Assembly: GCA_051881655.1 (NCBI GenBank)
Contig: JBJEQH010000022.1
Span: 1-20,412 of the forward strand
DNA length: 20,412 nucleotides
Direction of reading: 5' to 3'
From: Heritagella sp051881655
GTDB taxonomy: Bacteria > Bacillota > Clostridia > Oscillospirales > Acutalibacteraceae
Shown here: piece after piece, positions 5,430-15,304 of the stretch
Layout: the number at the start of each line of letters is the position of its first letter
How positions within the stretch are numbered: the first letter of the stretch is position 1
The notes under the pieces: generated by a model
The model's input: only the letters and a program-made list of their open reading frames with translations
Database searches by the model: none
Told to the model about the DNA's origin: nothing
Translations under genes and position numbers: made by a program

Positions 5430-6632
5430 GTGAAAATCCGAAAACTCAATTCCATGGAGGAGCGCCTGCAGGCCCGCCGGATCGCCGGCCTGGCGTTTGT
5501 GATCCCGCTGGATATGGAAAAAGAGGAACAGCGCTTTGCCGAGCTGCCCCCGGACAGCGAGGAGAAAAATGTGGAGAGCTGGGGCGCTTTTCTGGACGAC
5601 GGCACCCTGACGGCCGGACTGTGCAATCACCACTACACCGTCAGCTTTGACGGGCACCGCGTGCTGTGCGGCGGCGTGGGCGATGTCTCGTCTCTGCCGG
5701 AGAACCGGCGCCAGGGCGCCGTGCGGGGCATTTTTTCTGCCAAGCTGCGGGAAATGCGGGAGGGAGACTTTCTGTTCTCTTATCTTTACCCCTTTTCCCA
5801 CGTTTATTACCGCCAGTTCGGGTACGAGCTGTGCCAGCAGCCCCTGCGCCAGTGGATCAAATGCCAGGATCTGCTGTCCCTGCCCTGTACGCACGCCATC
5901 GAGATGCAGGACGGTGCCGGCTGCTTTGAGGAGATCACGCCCCTCAGCCATCGGTTTATGATGCGCTACAGTCTGGGGGTGCTGCGTGAGAGCAACCAAT
6001 GGAACTTTGTCAGCGGGGATCCCGTAAGGGACCGGAAGCTGCGGTATCTGTTCCGCGACCGGCAGGGAAAGCTGGCGGGCTATGTGTGCTTTATGCCCCA
6101 GGAGGAAAACGGAGTGCGCCGCGCCGAAATCCGCGATATTGCTTACGAGGATACCCCGGCTCTTCTTTCCATCCTCGCCTTCTTTGGGCGTCTGTCGGCG
6201 CAATATCAGGAGGCAGGCGGCGCGCTCCCTCCGGATGTGGACCTGCGCCTGTTTGCCGGAGAACCCTATGGAGTGCGGCAGGAGCGCACCTGCGCCGGGA
6301 TGGGGCGGATTGTCCATGTGGAAAAGGTACTGTCCCTGATGAAGGCTCCGCAGGAAGAGGGAGAAGCGGTAATTGAGGTAGAGGACCCGTTTCTGCCGGA
6401 AAACAGCGGGCGGTACCGTCTGGTATTTGAAAACGGAACCATGCAGTCTGTCTGCCGCACCGAACTGCCGCCGGATCTGTCGTGCCGGATCGGAGATTTG
6501 ACCCGGCTGGTGCTGGGCGCTGATGACCCGCTGGTCTCGCTCACAGCCCCCGGAGTGACCGTCTCCGGGAAAAAGGAGCTTTTGTGTCGGCTGTTCCCCA
6601 AAAAGAACCTCTATATGAATCAGCCGTTCTAA
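5430..6632 (+). CDS. Eis-like GNAT N-acetyltransferase with SCP2-like C-terminal domain
   Basis: 400 residues. The N-terminal GNAT domain shows the acetyl-CoA loop VGDVSSLPENRRQGAVRGIF (83-102) and the HVYYRQFGY block (124-132). A second GNAT-like middle part follows, and the end (about 316-400, starting EVEDPFLPENSGRYRLVFEN) is the SCP2-like domain typical of the Eis family. The last residue is phenylalanine; in mycobacterial Eis the C-terminal Phe carboxylate and a Tyr in the equivalent of YYRQFGY are catalytic, so Y127 and F400 are likely active. Eis proteins acetylate amines, including aminoglycosides and lysines; the substrate here is unknown. GTG 5430 is preceded by AAAGGTGG seven bases away. 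Single gene, divergent from gldA and convergent with tatD. Confidence 0.9.
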   Translation: MKIRKLNSMEERLQARRIAGLAFVIPLDMEKEEQRFAELPPDSEEKNVESWGAFLDDGTLTAGLCNHHYTVSFDGHRVLCGGVGDVSSLPENRRQGAVRGIFSAKLREMREGDFLFSYLYPFSHVYYRQFGYELCQQPLRQWIKCQDLLSLPCTHAIEMQDGAGCFEEITPLSHRFMMRYSLGVLRESNQWNFVSGDPVRDRKLRYLFRDRQGKLAGYVCFMPQEENGVRRAEIRDIAYEDTPALLSILAFFGRLSAQYQEAGGALPPDVDLRLFAGEPYGVRQERTCAGMGRIVHVEKVLSLMKAPQEEGEAVIEVEDPFLPENSGRYRLVFENGTMQSVCRTELPPDLSCRIGDLTRLVLGADDPLVSLTAPGVTVSGKKELLCRLFPKKNLYMNQPF

Positions 6633-6648
6633 TTTTTGCTCTTGCAGA

Positions 6649-6681
6649 AAACCGGGCGTGCCCAATGGGCACGCCCGGTTT
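6649..6681. terminator. Shared hairpin terminator between convergent genes
   Basis: AAACCGGGCGTGCCC (6649-6663), loop AAT, GGGCACGCCCGGTTT (6667-6681): a perfect 15-bp stem with A/T ends on both sides. It lies 16 bases after the Eis-like stop and 2 bases before the tatD stop. Confidence 0.85.
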
Positions 6682-6683
6682 AT

Positions 6684-7460
6684 TTACTCCTCAAAAGGGA
6701 TGCCGAACAGGGTGCAGGCGTTACGGCAGCCCCATTCCAGCACTTCCTCGCAGGAGAGGCCGCGGCACAGACCGATTTTGGCAGCGGAGAACGGGATCAG
6801 CGAGGAATCATTCCGCTTGCCGCGCAGAGGCACCGGCGCCATGTACGGCGCATCCGTCTCGGTGAGCAGCCGCTCGATCGGAATGGAGGCGGCCGTTTCC
6901 ACACTGTGGCGGGCATTTTTAAAGGTCACCACGCCCCCCAGCCCGATATACATCCCCAGGGCCACTACCTCGCGGGCCATCTCCGCGCTGCCGGAAAAGC
7001 AGTGCACCACGCCCCGGGGGCGGTAGCGGCGCAGCAGCTCCATGGTGTCCCCGTGGGCTTCACGGTCGTGGACAATCACCGGCAGACACAGCTCGTTTGC
7101 CAAGCGCAGCTGCTTTTCAAATACGCGCTTCTGCTCCTCCCGGGGGCAGGCGTCCTCATAATGGTAATCCAGCCCGATCTCCCCGATGGCCACCACCTTC
7201 TCCCCGGCGGCCATCTGGCGGATCCGGTCCAGCCAGTCCGCCGGCAGTCCGGCGGCTTCCTCGGGGTGAACCCCCACTGCCGCATAGATATACGGATACT
7301 CCCGGCTAAGCTGCAGGCTCCGATCGGATCCCTCCAGGCTGGCGCCGCAGTTCACCACGCGCCACACACCCTTTTCCGGCAGAATCTTCCCCAGCAGCTC
7401 CGCCCGGTCGTTCTCAAAGGCCTCGTCATCATAATGGGCATGCGAATCAAAAATGCGCAT
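6684..7460 (-). CDS. tatD: TatD family metal-dependent hydrolase/DNase
   Basis: 258 residues, the usual family length. TatD proteins are cytoplasmic TIM-barrel metallohydrolases with 3'-5' exonuclease activity on DNA/RNA. Ligand motifs are all present: H7 and H9 (FDSHAHYDD), E94 (IGEIGLDY), H131 (VIVHDREA), H153 (VVHCFSG) and D203 (LTETDAPY). The family signature following it, usually PHRGKRNEP, reads PLRGKRNDSS here, so the normal His is Leu; this residue is not a metal ligand. ATG 7460 follows AGGAGG by seven bases; longer in-frame starts lack a good site. It lies downstream of metG, the same order as Bacillus metS-yabD, but a hairpin terminator separates them, so expression probably depends on read-through. 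Confidence 0.93.
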   Translation of the reverse strand: MRIFDSHAHYDDEAFENDRAELLGKILPEKGVWRVVNCGASLEGSDRSLQLSREYPYIYAAVGVHPEEAAGLPADWLDRIRQMAAGEKVVAIGEIGLDYHYEDACPREEQKRVFEKQLRLANELCLPVIVHDREAHGDTMELLRRYRPRGVVHCFSGSAEMAREVVALGMYIGLGGVVTFKNARHSVETAASIPIERLLTETDAPYMAPVPLRGKRNDSSLIPFSAAKIGLCRGLSCEEVLEWGCRNACTLFGIPFEE

Positions 7461-7516
7461 TCCATCTCCTCCTTTTCCCATCCGTTTTCCGGGACCCGGT
7501 TCACACGGCCCCATAC

Positions 7517-7546
7517 AAAAATCCGGCGGCAGGATTCTGCCGCCGG
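7517..7546 (-). terminator. Terminator/attenuator between metG and tatD
   Basis: A perfect 10-bp stem, CCGGCGGCAG/CTGCCGCCGG (7523-7546) with loop GATT, followed on the minus strand by ATTTTTG (7522-7516). It lies 11 bases after the metG stop. No clear promoter follows it before tatD. Confidence 0.75.
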
Positions 7547-7557
7547 TCTTCTTTTTC

Positions 7558-9519
<1,962 letters not shown>

Positions 9520-9567
9520 GTGAAACCTCCAGATGACACGGCTGTCTGCCGCGATTCTAACTTGATT

Positions 9568-9596
9568 ATTATACCATAGTCGTTTTCGGATTACAA
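9568..9596 (-). promoter_or_regulatory. Promoter of metG
   Basis: Minus strand: TTGTAA (9596-9591), 17 bases, TATAAT (9573-9568), about 50 bases upstream of the metG ATG. Confidence 0.8.
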
Positions 9597-9636
9597 TCCC
9601 GGGGCACGCCGGAAAAAGCCCGCCGCTGCCGGGATT
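9595..9636 (-). terminator. Possible terminator after the PLP gene
   Basis: AATCCCGG (9595-9602) can pair with CCGGGATT (9629-9636); inside it, a short CCCG/CGGG hairpin is followed on the minus strand by CTTTTT (9618-9613). It is the only candidate stop for the operon above, begins two bases after its last stop codon, and runs into the -35 of the metG promoter. Weak by sequence. Confidence 0.4.
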
Positions 9637-9637
9637 T

Positions 9638-10909
9638 TTACAGGTGCAGCACCCCGCTGTCAATCATGGACTGGGCCCCCAGCAGCACACCCACCTTGGC
9701 GCTGTGGAAATTCAGCCCGCCCTGCATCCAGGCGGCAAAGGGCTCGCGCAGGGGTGCATCGGCGGACAATTCGATCGAGGCCCCCAGCGTGAAGGCGCCC
9801 GCCGCCATGATGACCTGGCTGTCGTACCCGGGCATGTCCCAGGGCTCCGGCTGCACAAAGGAATCCACCGGCGCCCCTTTCTGCATTCCCTGACAGAAAG
9901 CGATCAGCGCATTCTTCTCCCGCAGCATCACCGCCTGGATGATGTCCGCCCGCGGCTCGTCAAAGCGGGGCGTTACGTCATATCCCAGCAGGCTGAAAAG
10001 GGCCGAAGCGAACACCGCGGTTTTCAGCGCTTCGCCGGTCACATGGGGTGCATGGAAGGCGCCCATGAACAGCTCGCGGTTCGCGTGCAGCGTGCAGCCC
10101 ACTTCCTTTCCCAGGCCCGGGGTGGTCAGGCGGTAGGCACAGCTCTGTACCAGATCCCGCCGCCCGGCGATATAGCCGCCCGTGGGGGCAATGCCGCCGC
10201 CGGGGTTTTTGATCAGGGAACCGGCCATCAGATCCGCCCCACGGCTGGTCGGCTCTTCTTCCTGCACAAATTCGCCGTAGCAGTTGTCCACCATGACAAT
10301 GCAGTGAGGATCCACTTCCTTGGAGGCCCGGGCAATCTCCTCAATTTCCTCCACACGCAGAGACGGGCGCAGGCTGTATCCGCGGGAGCGCTGAATGTAC
10401 ACCATTTTTACCCCCTGCTTCACCGCCGCGCGGATGGCGGGCAGGTCAGGGCGCCCCTGTTCATTCAGGGCCACCTCCCGGTACTCGATACCGAATTCCT
10501 GCAAAGTGCCGTTTCCGTCCCCGGTCAGCCCGATGACGGACTGCAGCGTATCATAGGGCTTTCCCGTCACGCTCAGCATCACATCCCCGGGGCGCAGTAC
10601 GCCGAACAGGGCAACGGTCAGCGCGTGGGTTCCGCACACAAAATTGTGGCGCACCAGCGCGTCCTCGGCCCCCATGGCCTGGGCAAATACGGCATCCAGC
10701 GTCTCGCGGCCGCGGTCATCGTACCCGTACCCGGTACTGCCCACAAAGTGGCTTTCACTCACGCCGTTCTGGATAAAGGCCGCCAGCATCTTCTGCTGGT
10801 TGTACTCCTGAATCTCTTCGATCCCGGCAAATGCGGTTCTGGCTTTCTCCATGGCCTCTTCGCCCAGCCGAACCAGCCGGCTGTCCAATTTAAAAAAGGG
10901 ATGATTCAT
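9638..10909 (-). CDS. PLP-dependent methionine gamma-lyase family ('aluminium resistance', YnbB-like) protein
   Basis: 423 residues of the PF06838 family, fold-type I PLP enzymes named variously aluminium resistance protein, YnbB or methionine gamma-lyase family; the true reaction is poorly established, probably C-S or C-C lyase chemistry on an amino acid. Visible are RHNFVCGTHALTVALFG (87-103), the cofactor aspartate D208 (VMVDNCYGEF) and the Schiff-base lysine K234 (AGSLIKNPGGGIAPTGGY). ATG 10909 is preceded by AAGGAG seven bases away and overlaps the end of the GNAT gene by 20 bases, so translation is likely coupled. Last gene of a four-gene run with two M42 peptidases and a GNAT protein, which suggests a role in peptide or amino-acid turnover (inference). 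Confidence 0.9.
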   Translation of the reverse strand: MNHPFFKLDSRLVRLGEEAMEKARTAFAGIEEIQEYNQQKMLAAFIQNGVSESHFVGSTGYGYDDRGRETLDAVFAQAMGAEDALVRHNFVCGTHALTVALFGVLRPGDVMLSVTGKPYDTLQSVIGLTGDGNGTLQEFGIEYREVALNEQGRPDLPAIRAAVKQGVKMVYIQRSRGYSLRPSLRVEEIEEIARASKEVDPHCIVMVDNCYGEFVQEEEPTSRGADLMAGSLIKNPGGGIAPTGGYIAGRRDLVQSCAYRLTTPGLGKEVGCTLHANRELFMGAFHAPHVTGEALKTAVFASALFSLLGYDVTPRFDEPRADIIQAVMLREKNALIAFCQGMQKGAPVDSFVQPEPWDMPGYDSQVIMAAGAFTLGASIELSADAPLREPFAAWMQGGLNFHSAKVGVLLGAQSMIDSGVLHL

Positions 10910-11660
10910 CTGTCTGCTCCTTCTCTTCTTCCGTTTGAAAAACCCGGCATTGCCGCCACGTTCCTGCCGGGGCAAAGCCCAGCCGGGCATAAAATTCCTG
11001 ATTTTCGTTTTCCCCGCGCAGGGCCCACACCGTGCGCCCGGGATATGCATCCAGCAGCTGCTGCACGCAGCGGCTGCCCAGCCCCCGGCGCCACATTTCG
11101 GGGCTGACCGCCACGGCTGTGAGCAGCATCTCCCGCTCACACACCGCCCCGGCCAGGGCGCAGGCCTCTTCCGGCAGGCAGACGGCCGCGGCGGCCTGAT
11201 GGCGCAGCCGGTGGTTCACATCGAGATAAAACGGCTCAAATTCCGGCACCGGAAACCGGGGGCTCTCCGCTTTTTTCAGCACCGCGTATAACCGGCGGAC
11301 CGGGGGGAGGGGGAGCGGCTGCGGCGGGGCGAAATCCCCCTGCGCTTCTCTTTTCACAATGACGCCCGTTTCCACGGTGGGAAAGGGCAGCCCCTGCAGC
11401 TCTTCCGTTTTCCCGGTACAGACGGCCGCCCCGGCCATATGCAAAAACGCCGCCGTCTCCTTCGGATCCTCCGGTGCGCCGCACAGCGTCATACAGTCGT
11501 CCTGCAGGGAGAAAAGGGCCCGCCCGTCGCTCCACACCCGCAGAAACGGCCGATGCCAGCCGTAGGCCCGGATGCCCGACAAAATCCGGCACCCAAAGGG
11601 CGAATCCTGACACAATCGCTCCAACAGGCCCGCATCCCGCTCTTCCAGCAGGCGGATCAT
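10890..11660 (-). CDS. GNAT family N-acetyltransferase
   Basis: 256 residues. The C-terminal ~100 residues carry the GNAT core: motif A VAVSPEMWRRGLGSRCVQQL (183-202) with the RRGLGS acetyl-CoA loop, and motif B NENQEFYARLGF (218-229). The N-terminal ~150 residues are less typical and are probably a degenerate second acetyltransferase half. The substrate cannot be told; by position a peptide, amino acid or small amine is plausible. The ATG overlaps the stop of the upstream M42 gene (ATGA, 11660-11657) with GGAGG close by, and its own end overlaps the PLP gene. Confidence 0.85.
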   Translation of the reverse strand: MIRLLEERDAGLLERLCQDSPFGCRILSGIRAYGWHRPFLRVWSDGRALFSLQDDCMTLCGAPEDPKETAAFLHMAGAAVCTGKTEELQGLPFPTVETGVIVKREAQGDFAPPQPLPLPPVRRLYAVLKKAESPRFPVPEFEPFYLDVNHRLRHQAAAAVCLPEEACALAGAVCEREMLLTAVAVSPEMWRRGLGSRCVQQLLDAYPGRTVWALRGENENQEFYARLGFAPAGTWRQCRVFQTEEEKEQTDESSLF

Positions 11661-12691
11661 GTCTCCTCCCCCGCCGGCAGCACTTCGGCCAGCCGCTGTG
11701 CCAAGCGGATGTAGTCCCCGTAATCCTTTTCGCTGATCAGCGACACCGGCGCGTGCAGATACCGGCAGGCAAGGGACAGCGCCAAGGTGCGTACCCCACC
11801 CGCACTGCGGTGGATACTGCCCGCATTGTTGCCGCCGGCCACCGCCTGCTTATACTGAATGGGGATCCCGGCCTGCTGCGCCGTGCGCTCCGCCAGGGAA
11901 AGCAGAGCCTTATCATACACAGTGCTGCGGTCCATAAAGGACAGCACCGGCCCCTGTCCCACACGGCACACCCGGCGCGGCTCCTCTACTCCCGGAATAT
12001 CCGCCGCCGTGGTGGCTTCCAGTACCAGGGCCACTTCCGGCCGGGCCAAAAATGCCGCGGTGCCCGCGCCCATCAGGCCCACCTCTTCCTGCACGGAAAA
12101 GCTCGCGGTGATATCAAACGGCAGCTCCTGCCGCAAAATCTCAATCAGTGCCGCACAGCCGGCCCGGTCATCCAGAGCCCGGCTTTTGATCGCGCCGTGG
12201 CCCGCTTCAAAAAAGGAAGCAAAGGTCACGCTGTCCCCGGGCTGCACCACCCGGAAAGCCTCCTCCCGGCTGGCAGCGCCGATATCAATCACCATTTCCT
12301 CCACCGGCGGCACACGACCGCTGTTCTCTTTTTCCACCAGATGGACCGGGCGCACCAGAATGGTGCCCGGCACCGGCTTCTCACCGATCCACACCCGGCA
12401 CCCCGGCAGCACCCGCCGGTCGATTCCGCCCACACAACCAAAGGAGAGGAACCCCTCCCCGCTGATATGGGTGACGATCAGCCCCACCTCGTCCATGTGG
12501 GTATCGATCATCACCCGGCGCGCCGCCGGGCTCTTCCCCTTTTTCCCGGCCAGAATCCCCCCCAGGGGCGTGATCGTGATCTCGTCGCAGAAGGGGCGGA
12601 TTTCCTCCAAAATCACCGCCCGTACCGCGCTTTCATCCCCAGAAATCCCCCGCGCTTCGCACAGGCGCCGTAAACGTGCATATTCTGCCAT
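11657..12691 (-). CDS. M42 family metallopeptidase (glutamyl aminopeptidase/CelM-like), copy A
   Basis: 344 residues. M42 enzymes are large cytoplasmic dinuclear-metal aminopeptidases (TET-like) that trim peptides. Expected ligands and catalytic residues are H65 (IDTHMDEVG), D174 (ALDDRAG), the catalytic E202 and ligand E203 (QEEVGLMG), and H313 (RYLHAP). The fifth ligand, an Asp in classical TET peptidases, is Glu here (E225, ALVLEATTAADIPG), as in a known subset. ATG 12691 is preferred over GTG 12700, because AGGAGG lies one base from the GTG but ten from the ATG. It begins five bases after the stop of copy B and overlaps the GNAT start, so both junctions are tight. Endoglucanase annotations for this family are historical. 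Confidence 0.92.
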   Translation of the reverse strand: MAEYARLRRLCEARGISGDESAVRAVILEEIRPFCDEITITPLGGILAGKKGKSPAARRVMIDTHMDEVGLIVTHISGEGFLSFGCVGGIDRRVLPGCRVWIGEKPVPGTILVRPVHLVEKENSGRVPPVEEMVIDIGAASREEAFRVVQPGDSVTFASFFEAGHGAIKSRALDDRAGCAALIEILRQELPFDITASFSVQEEVGLMGAGTAAFLARPEVALVLEATTAADIPGVEEPRRVCRVGQGPVLSFMDRSTVYDKALLSLAERTAQQAGIPIQYKQAVAGGNNAGSIHRSAGGVRTLALSLACRYLHAPVSLISEKDYGDYIRLAQRLAEVLPAGEET

Positions 12692-12696
12692 TTTTC

Positions 12697-13707
12697 TCAC
12701 TCCTCCTGTGCATATGCGGCCAAAAGCCGGGCGGCGGATTCCATATCCCGAAGATCACACACCTCACCCGGGGTGTGCATACTGCGCTGCGGGATGGACA
12801 GCAGGCAGCACGGCACCCCGCCGCCGGTGGTCATAATCCGGTCGGCGGTGGTGCCGGTGGGGCCGTTCATCACCTCGGTCTGCACGGGGATTCCCTCCCG
12901 CTGCGACAGAGCGAGCAGCTGCCGGGCCATTTGCCGGCTGAGCACCGGCGCTATTCCCACCATGGGGCCCGCCCCCAGCTCTCCGCTCTCCTTTTCCGAG
13001 ACACCGGGCTGCGAGGCAAAGGTCACATCCACCGCGATACACCGGTCGGGCCGCAGGGAGAAGGCTGCCGTTTCGGCACCCTGGCTGCCCACCTCTTCCC
13101 GGGAACTGAGCAGCAGCGTCACCTTTTGGGGCAGTTTTTTCCCCGCCAGCAGCTGGGCGCACCGCACCAGCACCGCGCAGCCCGCCCGGTCATCCAGCGC
13201 CGCCCCGGTCACCCGGTTGTTCAAAAGCGGAATCACCGGCGCCGGGATGGTCACACTGTCCCCCGGATGGACCAGCCGGGCCGCTTCCTCTCCGGACAGA
13301 CCCACATCCACGGCCATTTCCTCCACCGGCGGCACCGTATCCCCGCCGCCGTCGGTCAAATGGGGCGGCAGACAGCAGACGATCCCCTGCAAAACCTCCT
13401 GCCCGTGCACGGTCACATGGGTTCCCGGCAGTACCCGCCGGTCCACCCCGCCGCTTTTTCCCACGCGCAGAAAGCCGTCCGCCTCTACCCGGGTGACCAG
13501 CAGCCCGATCTGATCCAGATGGGCATCCAGCAGCAGGTGCCCGTTCCCCTGTCCCAGGGTTGTCCACAGGCTGCCCATGGGGCTGTGGTGTACGGTGCAT
13601 CCCAGCGCCTGCAGCTCCTGCTGCAGAATCTGCCGCACCGGATCCTCCCGGCCCGGCAGCCCCGGTGCCTGGCACAAAAGGGGCAGCAGCCGCTTGATTT
13701 CTTCCAT
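12697..13707 (-). CDS. M42 family metallopeptidase, copy B
   Basis: 336 residues, a diverged paralogue of the next gene. Ligand and catalytic residues are H63 (LDAHLDQIG), D172 (ALDDRAG), E204 (catalytic) and E205 (REEVGSQG), D227 (IAVDVTF) and H311 (SMHTPGEV), a complete classical set with Asp as the fifth ligand, unlike copy A. Probably a cytoplasmic aminopeptidase with a different side-chain preference (inference). ATG 13707 follows GGAAG by seven bases. First gene of the four-gene coupled run; a hairpin at 13746-13772 separates it from murD, and no separate promoter is visible between them. Confidence 0.92.
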   Translation of the reverse strand: MEEIKRLLPLLCQAPGLPGREDPVRQILQQELQALGCTVHHSPMGSLWTTLGQGNGHLLLDAHLDQIGLLVTRVEADGFLRVGKSGGVDRRVLPGTHVTVHGQEVLQGIVCCLPPHLTDGGGDTVPPVEEMAVDVGLSGEEAARLVHPGDSVTIPAPVIPLLNNRVTGAALDDRAGCAVLVRCAQLLAGKKLPQKVTLLLSSREEVGSQGAETAAFSLRPDRCIAVDVTFASQPGVSEKESGELGAGPMVGIAPVLSRQMARQLLALSQREGIPVQTEVMNGPTGTTADRIMTTGGGVPCCLLSIPQRSMHTPGEVCDLRDMESAARLLAAYAQEE

Positions 13708-13745
13708 TGTCTCTCTTCCTTTCCCCCGGCGGTTTTCCCAAAAGA

Positions 13746-13772
13746 AGGGAACGGCGCCGCGCCGTCCCCTTC
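13746..13772 (-). terminator. Hairpin after murD, terminator or attenuator
   Basis: A 12-bp stem, AAGGGAACGGCG with CGCCGTCCCCTT (13746-13772), loop CCG, one G-T wobble. Only CTTTT follows on the minus strand, so termination is probably partial, letting murD transcripts reach the M42 genes. Confidence 0.55.
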
Positions 13773-13790
13773 CCTTTTCTCTTTTCCGCT

Positions 13791-15176
13791 TTACAGCTTT
13801 GCCACCAGCGCTTTAAAGTGGCGGCCCCGTTCTTCAAAGTCCTTGTACAGGTCAAAACTGGCCGAAGCCGGCGACAGCGATACGATATCGCCCTCCTTCG
13901 CCAGCGAAGACGCCAGCGACACCGCTTCCTCCATATCTTTCACCCGGTAAATGGCCGGATTCCCCTCGCGGTAATCGGGGGCTTTCTTCACAGCCTCTTC
14001 AATGCGGTCGGCTGTTGCACCCATCAGGATCAGGATTTTCACCTTTTCGGGGATCACCTCGCCCAGATGATCGTAGGGGATGTGCTTATCATAGCCCCCG
14101 GCCAGCAGGATGATCTTCTGCGGGAACAGCGCCAGCATCCCCTTTTCCGTGCGCGTGGGGCTGCTGGCAATGGAATCGTTATAATACCGCACCCCCCGGT
14201 ATACCCGGGTCAGCTCGGCGCGGTGCTCGACCCCGGCGAAGGTTTTCGCCACTTTGGCGCAGATTTCCGGCGCGATCTCGCCGGCCACCGCCGAGAATGC
14301 CGCCAGGTAATTCTCCACGTTGTGCAGCCCGGGGATCAGAATCTCCTTTTCGTTCAGGATCACCGGGCCATTGCCCACCCGGATATCCCCGTTCTCATCG
14401 GTCCAGGCGCCCCGGGCGCTCTTCTCCTTCCGGCTGAAAAAGCGCACCTCACCCCGGGCCAGCGGGGCAAACGAGCGGGTAATGTCGTTATCGGCATTGA
14501 GTACCACCCGGCCGAAGGCGCTTTGGTGCAGAAACACGTTTTTCTTCGCATCCACATATTCCTGCATATCCTTGTGCATATCCAGATGGTTGGGCGACAG
14601 ATTGGTCACCACCGCCACATCAGCGCTTTTCCGCATGGAGATCAGCTGGAAGCTGGACAGCTCAACCACGGCCACGTCGTCCTCTCCGATCTCCCCGATA
14701 TCCGGCAGCAGGGCCCGGCCGATATTGCCGCCCAGATGCACCCGCTTCCCGGCGGCCTTCCACAGCTCGCTGAGGATCGAGGTGGTGGTGGTCTTCCCGT
14801 CGCTGCCGGTTACTGCGTAAATCCGGCAGGGGCACAGTTCGAAAAACAGCTCCATCTCGCTGAGAACCGCGCTGCCCCCCTCCCGGGCCTGCTGCAGCTC
14901 GGGCAGATCGAACTTCATCCCCGGGGTGCGGAAAATCATATCCTCCGTCAGGTGAGAGAGGTACTCCTCGCCCAGAATCAGCCGGGCACCGCAGGCCTCG
15001 ATTTTGTCCGCGTCCTCCCCCAGCTGTTCGCGGCTGCGCTTATCGCGCACGGTGACGGCGGCCCCGTTTTCACAGAACATACGGATAATGGACAAATTAT
15101 TGCTGCGGCCATAGCCGCAGAACGCGGCCGTTTTCCCGGCCAGATTTTCAAAAAAGCGCTGTGCCTTGCGGTTCAT
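13791..15176 (-). CDS. murD: UDP-N-acetylmuramoyl-L-alanine--D-glutamate ligase
   Basis: 461 residues. MurD adds D-glutamate to UDP-MurNAc-L-Ala with ATP in cytoplasmic peptidoglycan precursor synthesis. Seen: N-terminal Rossmann-like UDP-binding part (AAFCGYGRSN, 17-26), ATP loop VTGSDGKTTTT (122-132; usual GTNGKTT, here with Ser-Asp), ELSSFQL, the SPNHLDMH block with catalytic-region histidine, NDADN-like LNADND, and the C-terminal ligase signature YNDSIASSPTRT and LLAGGYDKH. Complete. ATG 15176 follows AAGGGGG with seven bases between; an in-frame longer start at 15230 has no such site. It is not inside a dcw (cell-division/cell-wall) cluster, which is unusual for the gene but common in some Clostridia. 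Own promoter at 15262-15290, just after mutY. Confidence 0.95.
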   Translation of the reverse strand: MNRKAQRFFENLAGKTAAFCGYGRSNNLSIIRMFCENGAAVTVRDKRSREQLGEDADKIEACGARLILGEEYLSHLTEDMIFRTPGMKFDLPELQQAREGGSAVLSEMELFFELCPCRIYAVTGSDGKTTTTSILSELWKAAGKRVHLGGNIGRALLPDIGEIGEDDVAVVELSSFQLISMRKSADVAVVTNLSPNHLDMHKDMQEYVDAKKNVFLHQSAFGRVVLNADNDITRSFAPLARGEVRFFSRKEKSARGAWTDENGDIRVGNGPVILNEKEILIPGLHNVENYLAAFSAVAGEIAPEICAKVAKTFAGVEHRAELTRVYRGVRYYNDSIASSPTRTEKGMLALFPQKIILLAGGYDKHIPYDHLGEVIPEKVKILILMGATADRIEEAVKKAPDYREGNPAIYRVKDMEEAVSLASSLAKEGDIVSLSPASASFDLYKDFEERGRHFKALVAKL

Positions 15177-15261
15177 ACCGAATCCCCCTTTGGTGTTCGC
15201 ATGCCGGTCTGTTCCCGGAACTCTTTCCATCTATCCTGATACTTACAAATGCTGACATTTT

Positions 15262-15290
15262 ATTATAATCGCTTTGCGGGGATTATGCAA
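15262..15290 (-). promoter_or_regulatory. Promoter of murD
   Basis: Minus strand: TTGCAT (15290-15285), 17 bases, TATAAT (15267-15262). It sits 15 bases after the mutY stop and gives a leader of about 80 bases. No terminator is seen between mutY and this promoter. Confidence 0.65.
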
Positions 15291-15304
15291 CCGCACCGCC
15301 TTAT

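Noticed and set aside
5361..6665. 434-codon minus-strand frame opposite the Eis-like gene
   Set aside because: The plus strand has promoter, ribosome site, GNAT and SCP2-like domains and terminator; the reverse frame has none.
9520..9567. T-box or SAM/Met riboswitch in front of metG
   Set aside because: The promoter leaves a leader of only about 40-50 bases with no T-box sequence or specifier stem.
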